DNA from: Dactylis glomerata
Taxonomy: Eukaryota; Streptophyta; Magnoliopsida; Poales; Poaceae
Length of the DNA: 64,000 nucleotides
NCBI GenBank assembly: GCA_007115705.1
Contig: QXEO01000220.1
Location: forward strand, 16,570,213-16,634,212
Direction of reading: 5' to 3'
Position 1 is the stretch's first letter; every line of letters starts with the position of its first letter. The position numbers and the translations under genes were made by a program. The notes below the pieces were generated by a model. The model saw only the letters and a program-made list of their open reading frames with translations, was not told the origin of the DNA and made no database searches. Below, piece by piece: positions 21,566-30,843 of the stretch.

Positions 21566-21928
21566 TCGTTCTTTTATTGTGATAGGCGTCTTCACCATCT
21601 ACAAAATTGTGGCCAAAGTCCATGAGTCCCGAGACTGTCTTTGTCCTGATGCGGCCCATCTCTATGATGAAATCCGAATGACAAAGTCTGACTATAAAAG
21701 CATTGATTGCTCGCTCGTCGGAGATGTCCTTTGCTTAATTTTTATGATGCTCCAGCGTTGTATGTATGAACGGAGTGATTCATTGTACTTCTGGGTACAT
21801 GCCTTGACTTCTTCGAGTGAAGCCAGCCTTTTGTAGGTTGATCTGATGTTGCTTGTGAACTACTTGGTGGGCTCATCTCAACTTCCATTGTCCCTTTGGC
21901 AACTTTTGTTAACCAGGACCGTGCTGCG
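21566..21928 (-). pseudogene. gypsy gag core region, minus strand, cut by a solo LTR
   Basis: Minus-strand frames contain R-S-Y-I-Q-R-W-S-I-I-K, then, after a frameshift, pieces equivalent to E-M-G-R-I-K-x-K-T-V-S-x-L-M-D-F-G-H-N-F-V-D-G-E-D. These are hallmarks of the retrotransposon Gag core. At 21928 the frame is interrupted by the solo LTR; R-S-W-L-T-K-V-A lies at the cut and continues from 28751-28806. Confidence 0.65.
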
Positions 21929-23019
21929 TGATACGTCTCAAACGTATCTATAATTTTTGATGCTCCATGCTTGTTTTACACCAATTTCTTTGTGTTTTAT
22001 TTACACTTCGTGGTATTTTTATGCATTTTCTGGAACTACCTATTAATGAGATGCCACAGTGCCAGTTCCCTGTTTTCTGTTGTTTTGTGTTTCAGAAAAG
22101 TTACACAGGAAATATTCTCGGAAATGGACGAAACGAAAGCCAAAGTTCATATTTACCTGACACAAAGACGGAGTCCAAAGGAGAGATGGAGGGGGGCCAG
22201 AGGGCAGCCGCACCATAGGGTGGCACAGGCCACCCCCTGGCCGCACCACCAGGCCGTGTGGACCCCTGGTCCACCCCCCTGATATCGCCCTTCCGCCTAT
22301 AAATTCCATTCGATGGGAAAACCCTAAGGGAATGAACACTTTTTCATGAAACATATTGCAAGCCGCCACCGTCATTGTCCCGGGATCGGGAGGGTCCAGA
22401 AGCTCTTCCTGACACCTTGTCGGAGAGGAGAATCATCACCGGAGGCCATCTTCATCACCATGCCAGCCTCCGGAGTGATGCGTGAGTAGTCTACCTTGGA
22501 CTACGGGTCCATAGCAGTAGCTAGATGGTTTTCTTCTCCTCTATGTGCTTCATGTTTAGATCTTGTGAGCTGCCTATCATAATCAAGATCATCTTTATGT
22601 AATTCTACATGTTGTGTTTGTTGGGATCCGATGAATATTGAGTACTATGTTAAGTTGATTGTTGATTTATCATGTCTATGTTATTTTTGATCTTTCATGC
22701 TCTCCGTTGCTAGTAGATATCTTAGCCAATTAGATGCTAGTGACTCCAAGAGGGAGTATTTATGCTCGATAGTGGGTTTATGCCTCTAGTAATCTAGGAG
22801 AGTGACAATAACTCCTAAGGTTGTAGATGTGCTATTGCTACTAGGGAGAAAACAACAATCTTTTGTTCAAGGATATTTGTATTGTTTACATTACACACTT
22901 TACTTAAGGCGATAATCTGTTGCTTACAACTTAATACCCAACGGTTGTTCAGATGATATCCGGTGGGTGGATTATTAGTCATAGATGCAGTTGAATTACG
23001 GTCTATGTAATATGTTGTA
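21929..23019 (+). repeat. solo LTR, left part
   Basis: LTR positions 1-1091, with the core promoter motif GCCTATAAATTCC near 22295. The last nine bases, TATGTTGTA (23011-23019), are the left target-site copy of the Mutator-like element. Confidence 0.88.
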
Positions 23020-23120
23020 GGGATTTCTATTTTCGTGCCCTCAGGTCGTTAGTTGTACTCAGTTTTCCCCAGCTCGTTAGTTTTTCCTCAGTTTTCCCCA
23101 AGCCGTTGTCTGAAACCCTC
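23020..23120 (+). repeat. left terminal inverted repeat of the Mutator-like element
   Basis: GGGATTTCTATTTTCGTGCC to about TTGTCTGAAACC; pairs with 28125-28225 on the opposite strand. Weaker similarity goes on inward (GTGTGGGGCC near 23163 against GTGGCCCCAC near 28053). Confidence 0.85.
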
Positions 23121-23580
23121 AGAAGGAGCTCGGACGGAGGATTCCCGTTTAGTTGACCGTTTTCGTGCTGATGTGTGGGGCCGTGTCGTGTGGGGCCGCG
23201 TCGCGTGGGGCTGGTAGAAAGGGACCGCATGGGACAGGACGAGACCGCGTTTGGTTGTACGTGAGAGCTCGGTTCTGTCTCTCTCGGGCCAAATTGGCAT
23301 TGCCTTTTCAGAGCGCCTTTTCCCCTCTCTCTCTGTAACAGTTCTCTTTCTTTTCACCAAATTAGTATCAAATCTAGAGAATCTTCTATTCCTGTCTTTA
23401 TTCAATGATTGTTGCCTTTTGGCCCTCGTTTTTTGCCCAATATGGTAACAAATCTAGTAGCAAATCTAGAAGCTAGTATAGGATAAATTCACAGCAGCAT
23501 AATAAATCTAGAAAACTAAGTATAATACATAAACTGCATACAGCAGCCAAAAGCAGCCAATACATCCTCCAATCCGTTCT
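23121..23580. mobile_element. subterminal region of the Mutator-like element, no gene seen
   Basis: GC-rich to about 23300, then AT-rich with a repeated CAAATCTAGNAGNNAGTATA motif near 23450-23530. No open frame is convincing. Confidence 0.4.
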
Positions 23581-24951
23581 TCATTCATCATATATATATT
23601 CATCGCTCCATTTTCTGGTTCGAAAGAAATATTCATTGAACTCCTTCCGTCTGCAGTGTGCAGCCAATACATCCTCCAAACGGTATGGCCTTTGTTCATC
23701 TTTCAGACTGTACTTTTCTAATCTATCCACACGTAGTGGCCACTCATCCCAGGCGTTCATATCATCAAAGTACTCTCTAATACAATCCAAATCCGCGTAG
23801 TAGATGCAGCCAGGTCAAAGTGTCGGGTGCACTCTGGTGTCGACGGAGATACACCGGACATGATGGACGAAGAAGGCACGACTACCAATGTTACTGATGG
23901 CATAGAGAGAGCGGCTCTCAGTGTCCACACGGTACACCACTGTTTGACCTTCCTCCAAACGACCGCCCAACAACACAAGCAGCAGATCACCATCCGACTT
24001 CACAAGGTAGAACTTGTCATTTCCAAGTTCTGGAAATGAAAATAGTGTCTCCATGTTGATATTGCTCGCGCCCTGCTCCAACTGGACATTGTTAGTGCAC
24101 ACTAATGTTCCGAACTCAAAATTGTTCACAGCTAGTGCATAGAATTCACCATTGAACGTGGTAATGCAACGCATAGAATGGTGCTCGATCAAAAATCTTC
24201 CTTCTCCCTAGTTGGAGTGCTCTCATCGACCCAAGAAATTTCCGCCGGGTAATATATGGAAACGAAGAGCATAGTCGGGGACTTCATTACAGTGACTGAC
24301 TCCAGAATAACAGATGGCATCTGCGCCTCAAATATAGTGTTCGATATCTTTGTGAGTGGGTTCAGAAGTCGTATCTTGTGCGGCTGGTTCTTTTGGGCAA
24401 GCAGGATGACGCCACGGCAAAAGCTGACGAAGTAGTATCTAAAATATATGGGATTGATGAAGATAACATTCAGCACTAAGATGTTTACGATTGAAAATAA
24501 AAGGATTAACTCTATAGATATGGAGGAATTTGAACCTTGCATGAACTTCCGTTAGATCGATGGTGACGTAGCGGGATGTGCGGAGGTGGAGGAAGGAGAA
24601 CTCAGCGGCGCGTGGAAGGGCGTGCTCTACCATGATCCATTCGTGCAGGTGCACGTCGGGCTCAGGTAAATCTGAGCGCAAATTAGTACAAACTTGCCTC
24701 AAAGCAGAGTAGGTGTCCACGTACTCCTCGTTCGCCAGTAAGCAGGCGCCGATCTTGTGAAGTGGTCTGTCAGCCCTGAGAGAGGCCCAGTTCACGGAGG
24801 CGCCGCGCTTGGATGCGCCGCCCTCGGAGGCGACGGGCTCGGCGGCGACGGCCTCGGATGCGACGGCCTCGGCGGCGACGGGCTCGGATGCGACGGGCTC
24901 GGAGGCGACGGGCTTGGGGGCGACGGCCGCCGGCACATTCTTCTTCTCCAT
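23581..24951 (-). pseudogene. captured F-box/DUF295-type gene, disrupted
   Basis: ATG at 24951 opens an Ala/Glu/Val-repeat leader, then an F-box-like stretch: W-A-S-L, then D-T-Y-S-A-L-R-Q-V-C-T-N. A 97-bp intron (24439-24535, GT...AG) is well supported because removing it joins ...E-V-H-A-R to Y-Y-F-V-S-F-C in frame. The DUF295 (beta-propeller-like) domain continues with L-L-N-P-L-T-K. A one-base frameshift near 24189 (D-F-stop against I-E-H-H-S) and a TGA at 23815-23817, just before P-G-C-I-Y-Y-A-D, break it; the C-terminus runs on to about 23581. F-box proteins recruit substrates to SCF ubiquitin ligases, but this copy could make only a truncated product. Confidence 0.8.
24810..24935 (-). 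repeat. 15/30-bp coding repeats in the F-box pseudogene leader
   Basis: GGCGACGGSCTCGGAKGCGA-type units repeat about eight times and encode (V-A-S/A-E-P/A)n on the minus strand. The same DNA is open in other frames, which explains the shadow ORFs there. Confidence 0.7.
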
Positions 24952-25944
24952 CGCCGGCAGGGGAGGGCGTGTAGGGCGGCTGGGGTTTTTTGGAGAAGGT
25001 GATGGGATGTGAGAGGCGTGGTTGCGTGCGTGAGTTATAATGACTGTGTGCAGAGGGAGGGAGAGAGGGGCTCTGTACTGGCAAAGTGACGGTTCGTCTC
25101 AGCAGTTGACGTTTGGTCTCAACACGCGCACCGCGCGGCTAACCGCTGCTCACCGCGACACGCGTCCGTGGGACTGCACGTCAGCACCGTTACGTGTACT
25201 CAGTTCTACCCTCGAGTCTTGCACTGGAAAAATATCTGTACTCAGTTTTCCCCTCGAGTACTAATACTGGCTAGTGCAATATACTCAGTTTTACCCTCAA
25301 GTGGCTGGTCAACAGAGAGTCAACAGATGGGATTAAGCCATCTAATTGAGTTATTTCATGTGCAAAAAAATTCAAAAAAATAAAATCATAGTGCCTCCTA
25401 CTCATGGAGTCTTGTTACGCGACCTGCCACGTAGGAAATCATAACAATCATATATAAATCAAGTTTTCACACAAATGGCCACTTCAGAAATCACTAGTAG
25501 CTATGAAGGTTCATGGCTTTCCACTCAAACCCCTTCTCAAAACATCTATACCCAAAACATAGTTTGTCTGAATAAGGCCATAATTTTTACACTCATGTAT
25601 ATTTGAATTGCTAATACTTTGAGGTAGGCCAACCTGGGTTTCATTGTACAAAACATGTATTTTTCTTTTTCTAAATCTCTTATTTGAATTCCTTAGCATG
25701 TTTACTATTTACTTGCCCTTGTATCATTGATACTACTCAGTTTTACCCTCTCCCTTCTCACAGAAGCCCAAACTTTGCCTGATTGGTCGAGCTGTTGTCA
25801 CACGGATTGTGCCCACCTACCGTCGATCCTATGATCTAACGGGCAGGATCGTGCCACCCTCTCTCTATCTGTCGGTGGCAAACTACTACCCCTCTATGTA
25901 TGCTAAATGACGAGTTTGCCACCGGATTCAACAAGTTGGGTAAT
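24952..25944. mobile_element. Mutator-like element middle region with TIR-like motifs
   Basis: No gene was seen. TACTCAGTTYTACCCTCRAG-like motifs occur near 25198, 25238, 25280 and 25733 and resemble the TACTCAGTTTTCC part of the outer TIRs. This suggests fragments of related elements inside this one. Bases 24952-25070 are the likely 5' leader of the F-box gene. Confidence 0.45.
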
Positions 25945-26400
25945 CACGAATTTCTTGTAGGCATTACTTTTCACGGTAAAATGATAAACTATCGAATTTC
26001 CATTTCTTGTAGGCTTTACTTTTCACGGTAAAATAATGAACTATCACGAATTTCCATTTCTTTTAGGCATTACTTTTCACGGTAAAATGATAAACTATCA
26101 CGAATTTTCATTTCTTGTAGGTATTACTTTTCACGTTGAAATGATAAACTATCACGAATTTCCATTTCTTGTAGGCTTTACTTTTCACGTTAAATGATAA
26201 ACTATCACGAATTTCCATTTCTTTTAGGCATTACTTTTCACGTTAAATGATGAACTATCACGAATTTCCATTTCTTTTAGGCATTACTTTTCACGGTAAA
26301 ATGATAAACTATCACGAATTTCCATTTCTTGTAGGCATTACTTTTCACGTTGAAATGATAAATTTTCACGAATTTCCATTTCTTTTGGGCATTACTTTTT
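25945..26400 (+). repeat. minisatellite, about eight units of ~54-57 bp
   Basis: Each unit contains CATTTCTTGTAGGCATTACT or a variant, then TTCACGGTAAAATGATAAAC and TATCACGAATT. Units begin near 25957, 26012, 26065, 26119, 26173, 26225, 26279 and 26333. There are no spacers, and the units have drifted from each other. Confidence 0.8.
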
Positions 26401-26404
26401 TATT

Positions 26405-26545
26405 GAGATATAAACCACCCCCACAACGGTCATCTCCTCCTTAATTTATTGTGTAAACCCCACAACGGTCATCTCTACCTTAATTTATGGTGTAAACCCC
26501 ACAACGGTCATCTCTCCCTTATAAACCCCCACAACGGCCATCCCT
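26405..26545 (+). repeat. ~47-bp tandem repeats upstream of the B3 gene
   Basis: CCCACAACGGTCATCTC recurs about four times, with TTAATTTATTGTGTAAACC between copies. It lies directly upstream of the predicted TATA box, so it may be part of the promoter. Confidence 0.65.
26519..26526 (+). promoter_or_regulatory. TATA box of the B3 gene
   Basis: TTATAAAC in CCTTATAAACCCCC lies 97 bp upstream of the ATG at 26623, with a CT-rich leader (CTCTCTTCTTCG) between. Position and context suit a plant core promoter. Confidence 0.5.
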
Positions 26546-26622
26546 CATATCAATAGGTTCTGCCTCTCTCTTCTTCGTTTCTGCCTCTCTCTTCTTTGTT
26601 CACATACACTTGATCCATTGCC

Positions 26623-27231
26623 ATGGCTTCCACGTCTCGGACGCTGACCGGAAGGGGAAGGGGAAGGGGAAGGGGAAGGGGAAGGGGAAGGGGAAGGGGA
26701 AGGGGCGGCCGGGGTGGTGGATCATCATCATTGCCACCACCACCGTCAACACTGCCATTGATCATAGAGGAGTTCTTCATCACCATCTATGAAGACCCTT
26801 TGGCCAAGAAGGTACGTACGCGTTCCCACATATATGATGCATGTGATTAATTATGTGCATGTTCTAAAAAACCTTTAATTTCAAACGATCGGCGCTCGAT
26901 CTCTTTGCAGGCACTCCCACAAAAGTTTGCGGACTATCTTGATGGCCAGGAGCCCGCAAAGGTGTATCTGCGAGCAGCTGACTGTGGTCCTCGTCTCTGG
27001 ACCGTGGAGGTCCTATTTGACGGACAAGGCCGGATGTACCTCGACAAGGGCTGGGAGAATTTCGCCATCGCGCACGGTGTGGATTTCAGCTGCTTCCTAC
27101 ACTTCAAATATGAAGGCGATTATGTGCTCACAGTGAAGGTGTTCGACGGAACAACGTGCAGGAAGTACTACTACATGGACGACAAAGATACTGACGATGA
27201 AAGCGATGACGACGTGAAGCCATGCATCTAA
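26623..27231 (+). CDS. B3 DNA-binding-domain protein, two exons (join 26623-26811, 26911-27231)
   Basis: Exon 1 encodes 63 residues, including an Arg-Gly repeat (residues ~10-33) from a GGGGAA hexanucleotide run and then P-L-I-I-E-E-F-F. A 99-bp intron (GTACGT...TTTGCAG) is in phase 0. Exon 2 adds 106 residues resembling a REM-type B3 domain: L-P-Q-K-F-A-D-Y-L, W-T-V-E-V-L-F, G-W-E-N-F-A-I-A-H-G-V, L-H-F-K-Y-E-G-D-Y-V-L-T-V-K-V-F-D. An acidic tail (D-D-K-D-T-D-D-E-S-D-D-D) ends at TAA. The total is 169 residues. B3 domains bind DNA in plant transcription factors. No stop or frameshift interrupts it, although it lies inside a Mutator-like element. It may be an expressed captured gene, or too recent to have decayed. 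Confidence 0.8.
26650..26705 (+). repeat. GGGGAA hexanucleotide run in B3 exon 1
   Basis: About nine tandem GGGGAA units encode the Arg-Gly (RG) repeat. Because each unit is six bases, gain or loss of units keeps the frame. Confidence 0.85.
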
Positions 27232-28124
27232 GGGGATTATGACCAAGAATATATATGTAGCTTCATATGCATCGATTTATAGATCTAGCTATTTTCTATA
27301 TATTATGCATGTAAAAATAATAGGGAATCGCAATTTCCACTATGATTCGAGCACCATAGCCTCCAAACGATGCCGATGCCGATATCGGCATGGTCAGAAT
27401 GGCTATGCATGCTCGCCGCCACTGCTAGGTCACCGTCGGGATGCACCCTCAATCCCATCCCCTCATTCGATCACTGACACACCAGAGATACCGCCGAGGC
27501 CAATGACGAACGTACATGCTGATGCCAATGCCGAACATGCACGTCGTTGTGGGCACGGCCACGCCGCCCCACTATGCTGGACGCCACAGACCACCGCGAG
27601 GTCTTTCCCTTCGCCACCACACTCCCCTAGCACCTATCTATACACGCCAGAAAGGAGAGACACTAGTTTTCTCTACATTGCTCGCGTTCGTGTCCGACAC
27701 CGTCAGTCAAAGTGTTGAGGTCGTCGTCGATGTCCTCGACCATTTCTTCTCTTCTTTGCATGGTTAAACGCGTCTAGTTCATATCTATCTAATGCGTCTG
27801 GTCTCATCTAATGCAGTTCTTTGTGGACGTCGGTCTCATCTCAGCACCCCGCAGGCCACCTCCTCCGTGCCATCGCTGTAGAGCTCCGTTTAAAAATCTA
27901 ATCATACCCATGTATTGCCCCTTGTATCAGCGTCATGGCCCCACTTGTCATTCGATATACCGAAGCCCCACTCGTTTGCGTTTTGGTCAGGGATACGGCG
28001 ATGCTTACGGTCAAACAAAGATGGATGCTCTGACGTGTCTTTGCAGGCTCTACGTGGCCCCACTAGTCAGCAGTTAACGGTCAAAGGTGTTCGCCGTCGG
28101 GCAACCGGCCGTTCTAGCACTTGT
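27232..28124. mobile_element. right part of the Mutator-like element, no clear gene
   Basis: 3' flank of the B3 gene followed by a C-rich stretch (27340-27900) with open frames but no recognised domain. It could be another captured fragment. From about 27930 the sequence is subterminal repeat. Confidence 0.4.
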
Positions 28125-28225
28125 GATGGTTTCAGACAAGGGCTTGGACAAAACTGAGGAAAAACTAAGGAGCTGGAGAAAACTGAGTACAACTAAGGAC
28201 CCGAGGGCACGAAACTAGAAATCTC
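28125..28225 (-). repeat. right terminal inverted repeat of the Mutator-like element
   Basis: From GGTTTCAGACAAGG to CTAGAAATCTC; complements 23020-23120. One mismatch lies in the outermost ten bases. Confidence 0.85.
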
Positions 28226-28234
28226 TATGTTGTA

Positions 28235-28750
28235 ATGCCCAAGTGAATCTCATAGTGATCTTCATGACATGTACATGTATTGCTATGCATTCTTTATTTT
28301 GTCAATTGCCCAACTGTAATTTGTTTACCCAGCATGATATTTATCTTTATGGAGAGACACCTCTAGTAAACTGTGGACCCCTATCCATTCTTTTACATAT
28401 ATTACTTTCTATTGTAAGCACCATTTACTTTCCGCAATTATTATTTACTTACTGCAAACAAATATCATCTTTCACATGATACGTTTAATCCTTTGTTTTC
28501 AGCAAACCAGTGAGATTGACAACCTTACTGCAAGTTGGGGCAAAGTATCTTGGTTGTGTTGTGTACAGGTTCCACGTTGCTGCTGGTGCCGGTTGTGCGC
28601 CCTGCCAAAAGCCAGTTAGCATCAACCTTCAGAAGTGGTTTGTTTCTCCTACTGGTCGATTAAACCTTGGTTTCTTACTGAGGAAAAACTTACTGATGTG
28701 CTCATCATACCTTCCTCTTAGGGTTACCCAACTGGTCTTGTGAGACATCA
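28235..28750 (+). repeat. solo LTR, right part
   Basis: It resumes with ATGCCCAAGTGAATCTCATA, which follows TATGTTGTA in the related LTR at 6852-6860. It ends GAGACATCA before the CTGTG target-site copy. Confidence 0.85.
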
Positions 28751-28806
28751 CTGTGCGGTGAGGTGTAGATGTAGACTCTGCATTATTGTTTCCTTCGAGC
28801 CCCCGA
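28751..28806 (-). pseudogene. short gypsy gag piece between solo LTR and CACTA
   Basis: The minus strand reads T-I-M-Q-S-L-H-L-H-L-T-A and, with one target-site copy, joins A-R-S-W-L-T-K-V at 21928. That is the conserved Gag block normally ending in L-T-G-A-A-R-A-W-L. It shows that the same gypsy element lies on both sides of the solo LTR and was later cut by the CACTA element. Confidence 0.65.
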
Positions 28807-29000
28807 CACTACTGCAGAAATGCTTACTAGTGATAGGCCTCTCTCGCTTATCAGTGACGGGCAAACCGCCCGTCACTGGTATACCGTCACTGGTAACAGG
28901 TTACTAGTGACATGCAGCTTTGACCTACCAATGACAACCTCATTTTGCTGCCCGTCACTGCTATGTTTTGATGAATTAAAAAAATATAATTATACATCCA
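28807..29000 (+). mobile_element. CACTA transposon terminus with subterminal repeats
   Basis: CACTACTGCAGAAATGC at 28807 is a CACTA-type end. Immediately inside, GTGACGGGC, GCCCGTCACTG, ACCGTCACTGG and CTGCCCGTCACTG alternate in both orientations, the usual transposase-binding arrangement. The boundary with the gag sequence is sharp. The matching end (CAGTAGTG) was not found in the window, so the element's extent is unknown. Confidence 0.7.
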
Positions 29001-29394
29001 AAATCCAGTCATACATACGATGCATCCATAAATGCATACATTCCACATAATCTCAAATATTATTAACTCAATATCTATTATACATTTATTTATCATATAA
29101 CCTTTATAACAGGTGGTCTCTACAGATCATTGATCCAAAATTACTAATACTAGTATAGTCGGTAATACAAAACCGATGACCGATAAAAGGCAAACCAAAT
29201 TAACTAGGTGAGCGCTGGAAAAACAAATTGCATACAGATCGGAAGCTTAACATAGGCCTCTAGCATGTTCTTCATGACATCCAGATTTTCTCAATGTAAC
29301 ATGTCTGCCGTGACCTATACAATATCCATACAAGCTAAGTCAGTCAGACTGAAAAAACAGTATGATCAAAACAGGTCATATTACTACAAGCTTT
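29001..29394. other. AT-rich sequence, possibly CACTA interior
   Basis: No coding signal and no terminus seen. It precedes an abrupt change to GC-rich DNA near 29395. Confidence 0.3.
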
Positions 29395-30480
29395 AAGCTT
29401 GAACGTGAGCGAGCGTTCTGAAGGCACTTGCCGTTCGCGCTATGGAAGACTGTGGACCTCTCACGCGTAGGCAGGTGGCAGCTGGACCTGCCAACAACCG
29501 AACCGCCTCGCTCCGTCGTTCCGTCCACGATAAGGCTACTCGTGGCCACTGAAAAGAAAAGCGGACCAACCGAGCAGTAAAAAAAGTACCCCTCCTCCTC
29601 CCAAAGTCACGCGTCTCCCACCTTGTCGGCGCTGGCCGCCCCCTGCCGCTGCCGCCATGAGCGTCCTCCAAGCCTCCCTCCTCCTCCGCCCCCTCCCCTC
29701 GCGCCTGCCCCCGCGCCGCCGGCTCCCACCAACCCCCAACTCCCTCCCCTTCCCCCGCTCCCCGCACCACCGCCGCACCGCGCATTGGCCTCTGATGGGC
29801 CCCATCCCGCGCCCTCCCAGTCCCCGACCCGCCCTCGCCGGCCGCAGAGGCATCCGCCCCAGAAGTCGACGCCGGCCCGCCCTCCCGTCCTCCCGCCCCC
29901 ATCGATCCGCCCATGATCCGCCACAGAGGAGGCCGGCGCAGCGGGAGCGGCTGGCGTGCATGGGTCGTCGGCCGAGCATGGGACAGTGGCAGGGAGACCG
30001 ATGGTGGCGGTGGCATGGGGGCAGCCGCCGGCGACTGGGCGGAGGCTGTAGGGGTTGTGGCCTTTTCGGATCTGCAGACTGGGCATCGGCGGTTTGGGTC
30101 GCGGCAAATTGGTCGGCGCTGAAGTGGGTGAGGCTGGTGCGGAGGTCGTGGAGGCTTGGGTCGGAGACGAGGGCGACTGTGGAGACGAAGTCAGCTTGGG
30201 CGAGGACGTAGTCGAGGCCCTAGGCGACATCGATGGCAAACTGGATGCCACAGAGTCTGTACCGAGGAGGTTGTTCTCACTGCTGCTACTGGCGTTGCCG
30301 GCACTGGAGGTACACATGGGGTTCAGCGAGGTAGACAGTGAGCGCAGCGCGAGGCTGGCCTGGTGGTTCCTGTTGGTGTGGGCGAGCGCGGCATAGGCGT
30401 CCTCGGCGGCGAGGCCAAGGAGGGCGCGGAGCTGGAAGAGAGGCAAGTCCAGAGTTTGTTCTGGGTAGTTGATTTGGGAG
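29395..30480. other. GC-rich island resembling captured first-exon sequence
   Basis: Open frames exist on both strands. On the plus strand, ATG 29657 opens a Ser/Leu/Pro/Arg-rich start (M-S-V-L-Q-A-S-L-L-L-R-P-L) that resembles an organelle-targeting peptide. On the minus strand, the frame from 30446 starts M-P-L-F-Q-L-R-A-L-L-G-L-A-A-E-D-A-Y-A-A-L-A. A change of coding strand near 29925 suggests two joined fragments. No domain is recognised. The neighbouring CACTA and Helitron ends make transposon capture likely. Confidence 0.35.
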
Positions 30481-30843
30481 CCCCGATTTCAACTGCCGTG
30501 ATGCAGCCAGCCAGCTAGGAAGCATACACAGGTAATATCCCCCCAATGCCGCAATCCTCTCTTCCTTTATTTTGCATTATTGCAGTTAATATCTGATGCC
30601 TTTTTTGGCACCAGTTGTGCAATTAAAATTTGCTATGTTGTTGTAGTTGAATTATTGATGCCTTAATCTGATGCGCCTTTTCAAAAATCCCGACTTGTTT
30701 GGTTCTGCTATTTTTATGTCGATGAGCGATGCTGCACTCACTCTTAACACCGATGATAAAGGTATATGTAACTTGTGGACTAATAAAGAATTAGGTAAAT
30801 TAGCTTGATAGACCTTTTTATCTTTCAAGCAGCAAGTGTAGAA
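30481..30843. other. unassigned AT-rich sequence
   Basis: Nothing identifiable was seen. It could be intron or leader of the exon-like pieces further on. Confidence 0.3.

Larger units (their letters stand above)
23020..28225. mobile_element. Mutator-like element (5,206 bp) carrying host-gene sequence (Pack-MULE type)
   Basis: A perfect 9-bp target-site duplication, TATGTTGTA, lies at 23011-23019 and 28226-28234. The termini are GGGATTTCTA and, inverted, GAGATTTCTA, and the inverted repeats extend about 100 bp: CGTGCCCTC, AGTTGTACTCAGTTTTC and AGTTTTTCCTCAGTTTT are shared. Nine-bp TSDs and long TIRs define Mutator-like elements. No MURA transposase was found. Instead it holds an F-box/DUF295 pseudogene (minus) and a B3-domain gene (plus), so it is a gene-carrying, non-autonomous element. 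Confidence 0.92.
21929..28750 (+). mobile_element. Athila-type solo LTR, split by a Mutator-like element
   Basis: It starts TGATACGTCTC and ends GAGACATCA. Without the nested element and one TSD copy it is 1,607 bp, close to the 1,580 bp of the full-length relative. The target-site copies are CTGCG (21924-21928) and CTGTG (28751-28755), one C/T difference. No internal domain is present, so it is a solo LTR left by LTR-LTR recombination. It is clearly more diverged from 10084-11663 than that element's own LTRs are from each other. Confidence 0.88.

Noticed and set aside
24757..25084. Gly/Ala/Arg-repeat ORFs in several frames
   Set aside because: Shadows of the repeated leader of the F-box pseudogene; only the minus frame from 24951 joins to a domain across a valid intron.
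25945..26400. CRISPR-like repeat array
   Set aside because: The units are contiguous and drifted, with no unique spacers, in a plant transposon. It is a minisatellite.
26550..26786. Pro/Leu-repeat ORF on the minus strand
   Set aside because: Antisense shadow of the GGGGAA run in the B3 gene.
29393..30446. Single long minus-strand gene (279- and 207-residue frames)
   Set aside because: Frames conflict, the apparent coding strand changes near 29925, and no domain is seen. Treated as possible joined fragments.
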